From: Xylona heveae TC161
Taxonomy: Eukaryota; Ascomycota; Xylonomycetes; Xylonales; Xylonaceae
DNA length: 64,000 nt
Direction of reading: 5' to 3'
NCBI RefSeq assembly: GCF_001619985.1
Contig: NW_017264193.1
Span: 501,726 to 565,725 of the forward strand
Shown here: in pieces, positions 35,386-47,879 of the stretch
How positions within the stretch are numbered: position 1 is the stretch's first letter
Layout: each line of letters opens with the position of its first letter
The notes under the pieces: generated by a model
Seen by the model: only the letters and a program-made list of their open reading frames with translations
The model's database searches: none
Told to the model about the DNA's origin: nothing
Translations under genes and position numbers: made by a program

Positions 35386-38300
35386 TTATCCATCCAGCAA
35401 GCCGCCTTCCTTGAGACCTCGGAAGAGCTCGGGCTCGAGGAACTTGCTGACGGTGACGTCCTCGCTGAGACCCTTGCGGCGACGAGTCTTGAGGACAAAG
35501 TCTCTGGCCGTGGCCTGTGCGGAGGCGGGCTCGAGGGGTCGAAGCTTGATGTCGCGATCGAGAGGATCGCCGGGGACAATGGACCAGCGGTCGAAGACGA
35601 GGGATACGGCTGCTTGGCCTTGCGTGTGGATCTGTTTTTCAATTAGTTAGAAATTGGTATGATGCGGCGGTAGGAAGTGTTAAGCTGCAAAATAAGAAGA
35701 AGACATGCAATAATAGAAGAAATAAAAGAGAAAAAAAAAAAAACGAGAGAAGAGGAGGAATTTCGTGGCCAACGGACTAATTAAAGAAAGGGAACAAGGA
35801 ACCAATTAAAGAAGAAGGGCGAGGGGGGACAAAACGTACCCGAACATCGGTCTCGAAACCAAAGCTGTCAATGACTGGAATCAGTCCCTTGAGTTGGTAG
35901 AGCGGAGTACCGGCCACGGGACCATCGGCAAGGACGTGGCCTCTTCGGCGAGCAAGGAGGGTATAGAGACTGGAAACACTGTCGGCAGGGCCTGTCATGG
36001 AGCAAGAATAGACGGGTTCCATGAGACGCGGCGAAGCCATGAGGAAAGACGAATAACATGCGCGGCGGGCAGTGGGGATGATCTGGCCGCCACCGCGGAA
36101 GATGGCCTCTGGCGCGAGAGTCACGTCGGTGAGCTTAAATCGAGCATTGCGAATAGCTGAAAAGGGGGGGGAATGTGTTAGCTTCTATGATTGCGTTTCC
36201 GGTGCAGGTTGTGACTTACGCTCTTCGCACAGGGGTCCTTCACGAGTACCCCAGTTGAATCCTTGCCGGATTGTGTCCCTGACCGTGCCGAGAAGCTTTT
36301 TGTCAACCTGCAGAGCATGGGTTAGTCTCGAATTGCGGAACACAGAGCGGAGTGTTAAAGGGTAGATGAAATGCTTCAGCCTTGTACTTACTTCAGAAGG
36401 AAGTGTGTCGTCTTGAAGAATGTTGGGACCCATCTCATCCGGTCCAAACGCCCAGATACTTCTCGATGCTAAGAGGTCCCAGCCGTAGTTCTCTTCAAAG
36501 AATTTGCCAACTTTTCGGATTGGATCCTTGATGCTGACTCTGCCGGCTTCAATGTCCTCGGCAATGCCGGTGTCAAGTGGCTCGGCGATCATGGTAATCT
36601 TGTTCTTCTTGTTCGGTGTAAGAGCATAGCATTTGATCGCCGAGGTCTCCACGACAGTCTCGCAGAAACGAGTGACTGGGTCAGAAACCTTGAGCTCCAT
36701 TTCAGCGTATTGCCGTCTGAGGTCGTGAAGCACGCAGTCCATGTAAAGCTCGCCGGTACCGAGAATGACGTGCTCTCCTGACTCCTCAACTTTGGTCGTG
36801 ATCAATGGGTACGTCTTGTTAATCTTTCGCAGACCGTCCAACATTTTCGGCAGTTCTGATGGGTTGATGGGCTCGACGGCAACTTTGAAGACAGATTCGG
36901 TAAAGTGTTTGATTGGTCGGAAAATATACGCATCTTCATCATCCTCCAGCTTAGGTGCGACAATCGTTGCCGTCTTAACGATTGAATTGTCAACACCTCC
37001 AAGAAGCACCCAATTACCGGCTGGCACACCGCTCGTTGGGACATTGTAACGTGTCTCTGCGATGAAGGTATCCGTGATAGTTGCGTTGACCATGTCCTCC
37101 TCGTCATCAATTGTATAACCTTCACCGAGAACGCGCACCTGCTGTCCAGGTCGAGCGGTACCGCTCATAACGCGACCGAACGAGTGGAAAGCCGCCGCGT
37201 CGGCAGTGTTGAAAAGCTTCGTGACGTGGACGACCAGCGGGCCGTCCGGGTCGCACCTTTCCATTGACGAGACAATTTTCGTATCGAGAGGGCCAGTGTA
37301 GTAGCGCTCCAGCTTTCTTCTAGCCCCTTCAACCGGCGAAGGAATGTGTTTGGTCACCATATCAACAAGTCCAGTAGGCGGTCCGAAAAATTGCTCACAG
37401 ACCAGCTTGAGCAGCACCTTGGCATCGGCCTTGTATTGAGATGGCTTCAGGGTGATACCGAGGGTGGCCAGAGTTTCCTTGAGATCCTCTGGACTTTCAC
37501 TGATCGTATGGGAATAGAGCTTGTAGATTGGCTCGAGCACAAAGTGCACAAACGATCGTTTAGCCGCTTCCTCGACACCTTTGCGACTAAAGTTCCGTTT
37601 CTTGGGGTTGAAGAAGATATCGCCCCAGAGACGGGCAGCAAAATCGTCGGCATTGACACCAGGGTATGAGTCGGAGTACATCTTTGCGAATGACTGGAGG
37701 GTAAAGCACCAGCCCATGGTACTACAAGCAAACGCGACATTGCCCTTCTCAGGGCTTACTCGTCGTTTCTCGCCCTGGCCAGGAATTGTGTTCTCGATGA
37801 CGGTATTGACTTCTTCGATGACGTGCTTAAGCTTGAAGTAAGCATCCATGGGAGGGAGTTTGAGTTCCAGAATAAGACGGTCCATCTTGCTAATGAGCAA
37901 AGTCAGAGGAATGTCTTCCCGGACCGCGTGTTTGATGATCTGCTCGGTGTTGACCTGGACGCCCTCGACGATATCAACGACAAGAACAAGACCGTCTGCC
38001 AATCGCAGGGACGATGCCACTTCATCGACAAAGTTGACGTGGCCGGGGGTATCGAGGATGTTGACGAGATGGGATTTGCCCTTTGAGCTCTGCAAAACGA
38101 GACTCATCGGAGCCGATTTGGTAGATAGACCTCGTTCTCGTTCAATAACGTGAATATCAGTATACCGAAGTTGTTGATCCCGTCTCTTTCCTGTCAACTT
38201 GTCCAACTGCTTGCTGAGATTATGTGTTTCCAACACCAGCATGTCCATAAGCGCAGTCTTGCCGTGGTGAAGATGACCTGCAAACGCGACATTGCGAATC

Positions 38301-38819
38301 TGTTCCGGGTTGTTCATCAAATCCGTCATGAACTCGCGCGAGAAATAGGTTGGCGGAAGGTCAGCTTCTTGGACAGCAAATTTCTTCTCTTTGATCGGCG
38401 CAACGATAGGCTGGGTCAGCGGCTGCGTATCCTCCTCCTGCACCATGGTCTCTACATCAGGCCCGTACACTTGCTCTGCCGTCGGATAGTACTGCTTGTC
38501 TTCGTGTAGAATCACCGCATTTGAAGGACCCTCCTCTATATACAACATCAGCTTTTGGTGCGGCTCCATCTCCCAATGCTAAGGGTTTCCTCACCGTCCA
38601 GCTCCATCAACTGTTGGTCGTTGGCGGGCGCTTCCTCCTCAGGTTCTTCATCGTACACGTACGCATCCGTGCCGGCAGCCTCATGCTGCGATTCCCCTTC
38701 TGACTCTTCCACCTCCCCAATGTAGTTTCCGAACCTGCAGTCACAATTGTATTAGTTTCGGTTCGCTGATGGATACGGTCCACCTGGTAATCTGCATACT
38801 CATCGTATAGGTCATCCAT
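35386..38819 (-). CDS. SNU114: U5 snRNP GTPase Snu114 (EFTUD2)
   Basis: Snu114 is the EF-2-like GTPase of the U5 snRNP that works with Prp8 and Brr2 in spliceosome activation and disassembly. Exons are 38819-38800, 38734-38595, 38535-36392, 36307-36220, 36156-35840 and 35631-35386; phases close to 984 residues (human 972). The N-terminus [17 protein letters not shown] and the acidic arm are family-typical. G1 is [12 protein letters not shown] (about residue 143) and G3 is DTPGHVNF (about 215). The G4 position reads ISKMDRL (about 270), with Ser where most relatives have Asn (NKxD). The C-terminus has [37 protein letters not shown] and [12 protein letters not shown]. The 84-nt intron 36308-36391 is stop-free and frame-preserving. 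Confidence 0.96.
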
Positions 38820-39533
38820 GATGTCCGGTGGGCGTTTGCACTTGAGAAGAAGGAAAACAAGTCCTCCCAAGAAACCGCCTCCTCAAAGTGTAGGGCGGGG
38901 TTCAGAGCAATCCAGCGGAATGGAATCCGGTATAATTTGATGGAAGGAATTAACTACGGGACACTGGTGTTGAGGCTCAAAATGCGAGTTAAGGTGTGGT
39001 CCAAGCTCTTTCATCAGACACGGTAAAGCAAGGTACCATTTTGCAGCAATCACAGCAAAAAGGTACAAGTACCTTTTACCACAATGAGCAGAATCGGAGA
39101 AGATTAGTTAATTACGACACAGACGCACAGAGAGAGGAAAAGCGGGAGATAACGAGTAATCATTGAATATTATCTTTCTCAGCTACCAATTAACGTTGTT
39201 GGTAGAGTCCCTTTGTCAAATTATTCCAGTATTTCTGGCCTGATTTTGACGTGCGTACGTGTACCTGAACTGTCTACTATAATTCCACAGCCCCCCCCCC
39301 GATCACTTTTAGTTCCCGCCCCTCAACTTGTCCCTGGAATATTTGTTACTCCTGCTGCTGCCACCACTCAACAAGATAAATTTCCTTCCGAGAGATAACC
39401 TCCGACACGATCTCTCTCCCCTTCTACTACTCCACATCATCCATCCTTTTAATTCTTCTTCTCCCCTCTTCTTCTAATAATTTAATCTCTACAGCCTTTC
39501 CTTGAGATTTAATAATATCACATCTTCTTCATC
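38820..39533. promoter_or_regulatory. Divergent promoter region of SNU114 and the thiolase gene
   Basis: 714 bp between start codons, with a 10-C run near 39291 and CT-rich sequence (39410-39480) that should be the thiolase leader. No gene seen. Confidence 0.6.
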
Positions 39534-40981
<1,448 letters not shown>

Positions 40982-41361
40982 GCATACAGTTTTAAAAGCA
41001 GTTTAATCATCGCCTTTGTTGCGCACTTTGTTACATAGAACAGGGCAGCCCCGCGTCCTGCATTTGTCGCCTGCGGCACCAACAAACCTGGACATTTTAC
41101 TTTTATACAATAATTCTCTCCTGCGCCAATAGGGCCATTGTAATATAGTAAAAGATTGCATCACTTCGCGCTCTTAATCGGAGAAAAGAAATTTCATTAT
41201 TGTGTAGAATCCTAATCATCTGTTTATGGAACCATATGCGCCATGATGACTGCTCAAAACTTTTGGGCACCCAAAACTTCCCCGTACTGAGAAATTATCA
41301 ATTTGACAGAGCTTCTCGAACCATCGTTTGTTCCTCTGCCGGGAAATGATTTGCAACAAGT
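40982..41361. other. Convergent 3' flanks of the thiolase and SmG genes
   Basis: 380 bp, AT-rich, no gene seen; TATACAATAATT-type words near 41104 suit 3' end formation of the thiolase transcript. Confidence 0.6.
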
Positions 41362-41875
41362 CTATCGGTCGATACGCTCGAGAGCCTGAAAATGTGTTAG
41401 GAGGGCCATTTCCACTCACGAAATTGGACAGGACGAGAATCCATACCTCTAACATGACAACAGAGTTTCCTCGAATAACCTAAATCATTGAAACGTTAGC
41501 CATCTTATATCAAAACCAACCAAAAGATAGGAAACATACCACCATGCCCAATCTAACTTTCTCTCCACCAGCCTTCTCTTCTACGGCGTCATCGAGAACG
41601 ATGTTTAGAAAGACCTGCATACAATCCAACCATCAGTCGACAAATCTACGGTCGCACATCTATGTACACGTAATGCGATTCGAAAGCACATACATCGTAG
41701 CCTCTAAGGACGCCGAGAACCTTTCGGCTGCCGTTTAGTTGGACGAAGAGCCGCTTATCCAAGTACTGTGAGGGTTTGTCAGAGCACAGTTGAAAAGTGT
41801 CTCAGATGAGGATTTGCGGCAATATGCCATAAGAATCGCACATACCTTCTTGAGTTCAGGCTGTGCGGGAGGCAT
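41362..41875 (-). CDS. SMX2: Small nuclear ribonucleoprotein G (SmG)
   Basis: SmG is one of the seven Sm proteins forming the ring around the Sm site of U1, U2, U4 and U5 snRNAs. Five small exons (41875-41846, 41765-41694, 41614-41540, 41479-41447, 41385-41362) give 77 residues, the usual family length. The product reads MPPAQPELKKYLDKRLFVQL, then NGSRKVLGVLRGYD, VFLNIVLDDAVEE and GMVVIRGNSVVMLEALERI. These carry the Sm1 motif (loop with GYD and hydrophobic VFLN) and the Sm2 motif VIRGNSVV, matching SmG almost throughout. Every exon length (30, 72, 75, 33, 24 nt) is a multiple of three and every intron is phase 0. No single open frame shows the gene; only splicing does. Divergent from NTR2. 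Confidence 0.96.
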
Positions 41876-42159
41876 GGCGAAGCTGTTGAGTATCTTTTGA
41901 CGTCGATTAGCTCCTGCGACAGAGATGTTTGAATCGCTCGGTATACTGGAGCGTTGCAGCGGACATGACACAAGTGGTTACCCGGATTACAAATATCGTA
42001 AAAGCAGTATCATAATATTTCCTGAGAGCTTACCCCAGACCTAGCAACTTTTTCAAAAGAATTACTATTTCTCGAGACTCGATGATCAAACCTGCATTTT
42101 CGGACCCATAGTTGAGTCATACAAGCTGGTTGTTTTGGATTGATAGCCCTATAGCGATC
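41876..42159. promoter_or_regulatory. 284-bp bidirectional promoter of SmG and NTR2
   Basis: Two spliceosomal genes start from this short interval. It contains TGACGTCG near 41899 (CRE-like) and TGAGTCA at 42113-42119 (the core bound by Gcn4/CpcA-type bZIP factors), 41 bp before the NTR2 ATG. Binding is not shown by sequence alone. Confidence 0.6.
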
Positions 42160-43498
42160 ATGAAGTCTTCATTTGCCGCCAGGCGCAAGCCCAAAAAGAT
42201 CGGGCAAAATGATGAGGAGGACACCGGCCCAGCACCAACCAGCACCGAGTCCGGCTCTGAACAAGGTCAGATATGTTCTTTATTGAGCTTCATTTATCCG
42301 TGACTTATATATCATGGTTGAATACAAGCTAATTACTACTACAGATGTATCCAGTCGGACAAAGAAGTCCAATGCGACAGGGCCCAAGAAGAAAAAGTCA
42401 GCTATGCGTCTATCGTTCGGACCTGGAGAATCAAGTCATGCACAGGAGGAGGACGAGGAAATATTTACGCCAAAGAAATCGACATTGAGCCGACAGGCAA
42501 TCGAAAAGAACGCCGCTCGGAAAGCACTGGGAAGATCGGTCCCTTCCGAACGATTGCCAGTTAGATCAGGAATGTCGGAAGAGCGCCCGAGCTACAGTGC
42601 TGAACACTTGAATGAGTTAAAAAGCTCTACCCCAACGACGCCGAAAGATTTGACGCCATTGTCTAAGGAGCAAGAAGAGGTGGAAAATGCGATTGACATT
42701 GCTGCGAAATTTGGATCTAGTGCTATGGAGTCGACCAATTCGATAATTCCAACCGAAGCCGAAATCCGAGAGAAAAAGGAACGCAGAGCACGACTGGCAC
42801 ACCAAAAAGATTTTGTCTCATTAGACGGGGAACAAGAATCAGGTGATATACTGCTATTGCCCAGAAAATCCAAGAAGGATACAAGGCTGCAGAGAGAGGA
42901 TGAAGACTTGGGAGAAGGGTTTGACGAGTTTGTGGAGGATGGCAGAATTTCTCTTGGGAAAAAAGCCGAACGTGAACAGAAGGAAAGAAGGCGAACAGAG
43001 ATGCAAGAGCTCATCAATGAGGCAGAGGGCAGCTCCGATGCTGATTCTGATGACTCAGAAGCCGATCGCAGAGCTGCATACGATGCGGCGCAAACTCGTG
43101 CTGGCACATATGCAGACCACAAAGATTTGGAAAGGCGAACACGGCGGCCGAAGACACCGCCTAAGATTACCCCGCTACCGTCTTTGGAGGGTGCGCTCGG
43201 AAGACTACAGTCGACGCTGCAAGCTATGGAGGCCTCAAACACGCAAAAGATTAAGCGGATGGAAGATCTGCAACATCAAAAAGCCGAGATAGCCGCGCGT
43301 GAAGTGGAAATTCAACAATTACTCAAAGAGGCAGGAGAGAAATACGAAAAATTACGGATCGAGGCTGGTCTTGGCAAGGGTCCAGAAGTCGGATTGCTCG
43401 CTGACGGGCAAAACGGTATGCCGCCAGAGCAAGTCATCATTCATCGAGGTCTGGAGAGTATGGGAACAACACCTGTAAAACCTGTTGATGATTCATGA
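42160..43498 (+). CDS. NTR2: Nineteen-complex-related protein Ntr2, spliceosome disassembly factor
   Basis: Ntr2 pairs with Ntr1 to recruit and activate the helicase Prp43 for release of the excised intron lariat and disassembly of the spliceosome. Exons 42160-42265 and 42345-43498 close in phase (419 residues). The N-terminus FAARRKPKKIG and the segment KKKKSAMRLSFGPGES are the conserved Ntr2 features. TPKKSTLSRQAIEKNAARKA follows. The middle is charged and low-complexity (RREDEDLGEGFDEFVEDGRI-like, EGSSDADSDDSEADRRAAYD), and the last third is predicted coiled coil (LQSTLQAMEASNTQKIKRME, EVEIQQLLKEAGEKYEKL). The family diverges fast, so the assignment rests on the N-terminal motifs plus the overall layout. 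Confidence 0.87.
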
Positions 43499-44201
43499 GC
43501 GAAGTTTCGACGACGAGCACAATTTGCTTCAATTCGTGGATAGTGCTTAGTCATTCAAGGGGTTCTAATAACCTCAGGGCTGGCCGGATGCGGATAGGCG
43601 CTCTTCTACACCAATGCCGCCTCCTCCTCGGTAGTCTATTATCTTCTCGTCTGGGAATGCAATCGACTCTTTGCGGGTTTCTCCCGCCTAATGGTACCGG
43701 GGAATTTTACTTGCCGTAAGGCAAACCATATTAACCACGGACCCCGCTACCAATGGGTCTATTCTCAGTAAGGCTGGCTGACTCTCCGCCTACTATATCT
43801 GGCTCTTGGAGCGAAGAAGCTCGCGGGGAATAGCTCATCCCATCCTTTCCTAGCCAGTTCAGATGAGGATTGCACCTGGGGTTTCCAGCTTCCCTCTCGT
43901 GGCAATAGTGCGCATGTTATGACCACTCTAAGCAACAAGTTCATCTGGTCGAAACCAAATTCATCCTTGGCTCGAGAACCTAAGGTGTAACTTTCGACTG
44001 AAACGACCACATTCGATAGCTATGAAAATCTAGCTAGAACCTTTTGCTAGCAATGTCGAGCGTCCAGACCCCGTCTGGGCCAAGACACAATCACAAGCCA
44101 TATTTCAATAGAAAACTCCCCAAGATGTTCTACCTGGTGATGTGGTTACCATCGAATGCCTTGATTGTTCCCAATATCTGGTGCGCATTGCAAAGCCCAT
44201 C
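43499..44201. other. Intergenic region NTR2 to LtrA-family gene
   Basis: 703 bp containing the NTR2 3' flank and the promoter of the next gene. An open frame from ATG 44053 is in the wrong phase for the downstream exon. The frame that does continue into exon 2 stays open back to about 44116 without an ATG, so a further upstream mini-exon is possible. Confidence 0.5.
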
Positions 44202-47200
44202 ATGGGGTTTCGATTCCTCGAACGGGATTCTTCCGAGGAGCGCGCAGGGTCTGAAAGGTGAGCCAAATACCGTATCCGTGAAGTTGCCCGCTCGAGGATC
44301 GATTTTATGACAATAATGCTAATACTCCGCAGAGCGATAATACATCGCCGGCGGAAGGAATGGGTGCCCTTCTATGTAGATCCGTTGCAATTTACCAGCG
44401 GCGATGACTATGCTTTCCGGCGCCATGAAGATGCGACAAACATTGAGCTGTTCTTTGACCTCTTCTTCGTCGCCAACCTGACAACATTTTCAAGTGTCCA
44501 TGAAATCAATGATCGTGAAAGTATGCGAATCCATCCAGACTCTGTCATTTAACAACACACAACTCAATAGCGAACATTCCAGTCTATTTTGCGAGTTTTC
44601 CAATATCCACTTGCTCCAGACCCTTTCTACGTTTGATAGTGCTTGCAAACGATTTCGCTACCTTCACTAATATGACACAAAGGTCTCTTCTCCTTTATGG
44701 GCTTTATCGCTATTATCTGGGCAACATGGCTCCAGATAGCTCTGTACGATGTCCGTTTCGCGTTCGATTGCTACCTTGAGCGTGCTTACAAACTCGTCCA
44801 AATGGCAATCATGCTTGGCTTTGCAGCTGTGGGCTCGAATTTCAGTACTTCGATAACAAATGAAAACTACAAAGCCTTTGCAGTTATCACAGTATTGCTG
44901 GCTGTCAGCAGAGTATTGTTCATCCTTCAATATTCTGTACTCATGTATTTTGTCAAAAGGAGACACCTGGCCTCTATCAAACCACTAATCTTCACTGTCT
45001 GCGTCTTTGCATTGACTGCAGTCCTTTATCTTGCTGTATGCCCCTTCCAGCCTTGCCAAAGAGCATTTTGGACCCCCTTTGAGTGATACTGACAATACCA
45101 TAATAGCTCCTTGCTCCATTTCTCGAACATGACTCGGCTCAGAAGATTTACAATCTATGGTACATTGCCATTGTACCGGAAGCGCTAGCTGTTTTCCTCG
45201 TGTCCATCAAATACCCTTTACTCAGTTTCGAGGGAACGCATCTGGTGAAACGGATGGCACTACTTACACTGATTCTGCTCGGCGAGGGCGTTATTACTGT
45301 CACAAAGACCATGACCAAGATGGCAGGACAGAATGCGTGGAACTGGAACGTATTCTGGGAAGTGCTTGTGTTTGCAGGGACTATTGTACGTTGAAAAACA
45401 CTTCACGTTCCTTTGGGCACAACTCTGCGTCCCCATCTCTCCAACATGATGTAATGTTCCACTAACATTTGCCTTACTCAAGTATTTGCTCTGGCAACTC
45501 TACTTTGACCGCCACGCAATCGTCACATCAGGTATTCTGGGGGAACAAGTCTGGGCACTTTTACATTTCCCTTTCCACATAGCACTTGCCCTCGTCTTTG
45601 AAGGGATCCAAAATTTCTCCATTGTCATTAACATCAGCTACCAAATCGAGAAGCTCAGCAACGTACTAGTATCCTCATGTTTCGAGCGGGGCGAAAACGG
45701 AGTTCAGCTCGCCAATGCGCTCAATAAAACCATAACCAGTTTCCACTTTGCTACCAAGGACAACCCTCACCCAGAGGGTCTGGAAGCCATCAACGATATC
45801 CTCATCGAAATCCAAAACACGACTTCCGGATGCTCCGCCGACACACCGCAAGCAGCACAGCATTTGACGCCACTGTTGCAAAAGTTTGCCGACGTCACCG
45901 TCGTTGCGCTTTTCAAGCGAGACGGCATCGAGCCTCCAGGCAAAGGAGGAACACACATCGATGATGTAGACGCCGTGTTTCATGTCTTCTTCTTGAGTTA
46001 TGCATACTTTTTCATCGCAGCCGCCATTGTCCTTTTTGCGTTTATGGCTTTTTTGTTTATCGTCCGACGCCCGAATCGGGATATTCTGGACTACATTGCG
46101 ATAGTGGTACGAGGTGTTATGGGATTTCTCATGTTGGGTCTTGCCGCGTTGGGCTTCAATGACCAGGCCATGGAGAATTTTGTAGGAAGTTTAATGATTC
46201 TGCCGACTTTTATGCTGGTTTTATTCGCCAGTAAGTTGTTCCCATTTCCTCTTTGCTTCTCATTCTCCCTCTTTATTATATTCTTTCCCCTTCAAACCCA
46301 ATCCCCTTTTTTAATTCCCTCTCTCGTCTTCACTTTATATGTCCTCCACCGTTTTAATATCATGGCATTTCGTGCAATCCAATGCTTTGTAAAATTTTAG
46401 CTGACAACCACCACTTCACAGTCGTCCTGGCAGATTGGATCCTCGACTGGGTATCCATCCGCCGCAAAGGCCGCAATTACAGCATCCCGGCCGCCGAATT
46501 AAATCTTACTCGCGTCAATGCACATTGTCCACGGCACGCAAACACCACAATCCGCACACCCACCATGACTATTGCACGCGACGACGACGACGGCGCTTTC
46601 AACGTTGGCCGCGGCCGCGGCCGTGATGGCGATGGCGATGGCAGTGTACCCGAGACGCCCTTTTCGCCTGAAACCAAGTCTGGCTGGTTCAGCGAACCTG
46701 TCACGCGCCCCGTGGCCGTACGCCAGGACGCATCCGGCGGTGGCTCAGGTTCCGGTTCAGCTTCATCCAGAGAAATGGATGACAATGATGCCATTGAGCA
46801 TGTCGAGAAGGTCGTCGGACAGGACCATCTTTCACAGGACCACGATGATACACGAAGAGGAAGCATTCCTGGTCATGGTCCTGGTCCTGGTCTTCACCCT
46901 GGCAGCGTTTCTGGCACGGCTATAGCTACAGCCACAGGGACAGCCACGGCCACAGGGTCAGGTCCAGCAGTATCCTTCGCCGATTCCACCAGCGAACATG
47001 ATGATCGCCGCCACCGGCCCAGCGTCATGTCTCTCAGTTTGCGCGAACTAGACCGCGACGAGTTTCTGATCGGTGGACAGCTCGGGCGGAGACGAATCGT
47101 CCCTCTCGCAACAAACGCGACAGACTCGTGGAGACGCAGAGCAAGTCAGCCTCAGCCTTTGCGAACGACGAGCGGATTAGGGACAGGGCTGGGGATTGAT

Positions 47201-47278
47201 GAGCAGCGTAGCGCTGGCGCTGGCGGTGGGGCTAATAATAGAGATGGAGGTGGGAAACGAAGGTCTTCTATGCGATGA
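44202..47278 (+). CDS. LtrA (low-temperature-requirement A) family membrane protein
   Basis: LtrA-domain proteins are polytopic membrane proteins of unknown biochemical role in bacteria and fungi. Predicted exons are 44202-44257, 44333-44520, 44571-44594, 44683-45035, 45107-45385, 45483-46230 and 46401-47278, closing in phase to 841 residues. The signature is HEDATNIELFFDLFFVANLT near the N-terminus. About nine hydrophobic segments follow (GFIAIIWATWLQIALYDVRF, PLIFTVCVFALTAVLYLA, RMALLTLILLGEGVITVTK, YFFIAAAIVLFAFMAFLFIV, GVMGFLMLGLAALGF). The last 250 residues are a hydrophilic tail rich in Asp, Gly and repeated GPGPG/TATATG units. The 24-nt exon 3 uses a weak GTTTTC donor. The start is uncertain: I use the first in-frame ATG, but the frame is open further upstream. 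Confidence 0.84.
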
Positions 47279-47879
47279 TGTTTTTTTTCCCTCCTGTCCC
47301 TTTTCCCCATTTCCTTTTCCTATTCTTCTTGAGGACTTTTTTTTGGGTCTCTATTTCTCTGTTGTTCCAAGTGTACATTTGGATACATTCATGTTATAGC
47401 GTAACTCTCGGGTCTCGAATGGTCATAGCTAAGATTTTATTGAAATGCGACAAAAGAGAATTGAGAAATGATAAATGATAAATTTTGCGGTAATAAAGAC
47501 TACGTACAGTACGTAAAAAAGGTATATACGTCTTAAATAAGTTGGGGAAAAGACAAAAGGAGAAAAAAGGGACAAGAGAGGAAATAGAAAGTAGCTGATA
47601 AACGCCAAATTCGGCGGAATCTTGAGGCTGGAAATGAACCTTGACTCGGAAAGAAAAGGGAAAAAAGAGTTCATCTTGGAGATTAAGAAAAGAAATTCTG
47701 TCGCCTTCGGATTATAGCTTTCGTGAATTTTGGGCTGACAAAGGGGCCCAGTGCATACGACAACATGCAACGTACAACCATACAGCCATCTAAGAACAAC
47801 ACGTCCCGCCATGGTCATTTCATTGTATTAGGACGGTAGTGAGGGCGAGAAATATTACAGGGACAGGGTAATCCCATGT
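47279..47879. other. Convergent 3' flanks of the LtrA-family and Vps3844 genes
   Basis: 601 bp of T-rich then A-rich sequence, suited to transcript ends on both strands. No gene seen. Confidence 0.6.

Noticed and set aside
44053-44310. ATG frame at 44053 as the N-terminus of the LtrA-family protein
   Set aside because: Its phase at the GTGAGC donor leads straight to a stop in exon 2; only the other frame, started at 44202, joins to AIIHRRRKEWVPF.
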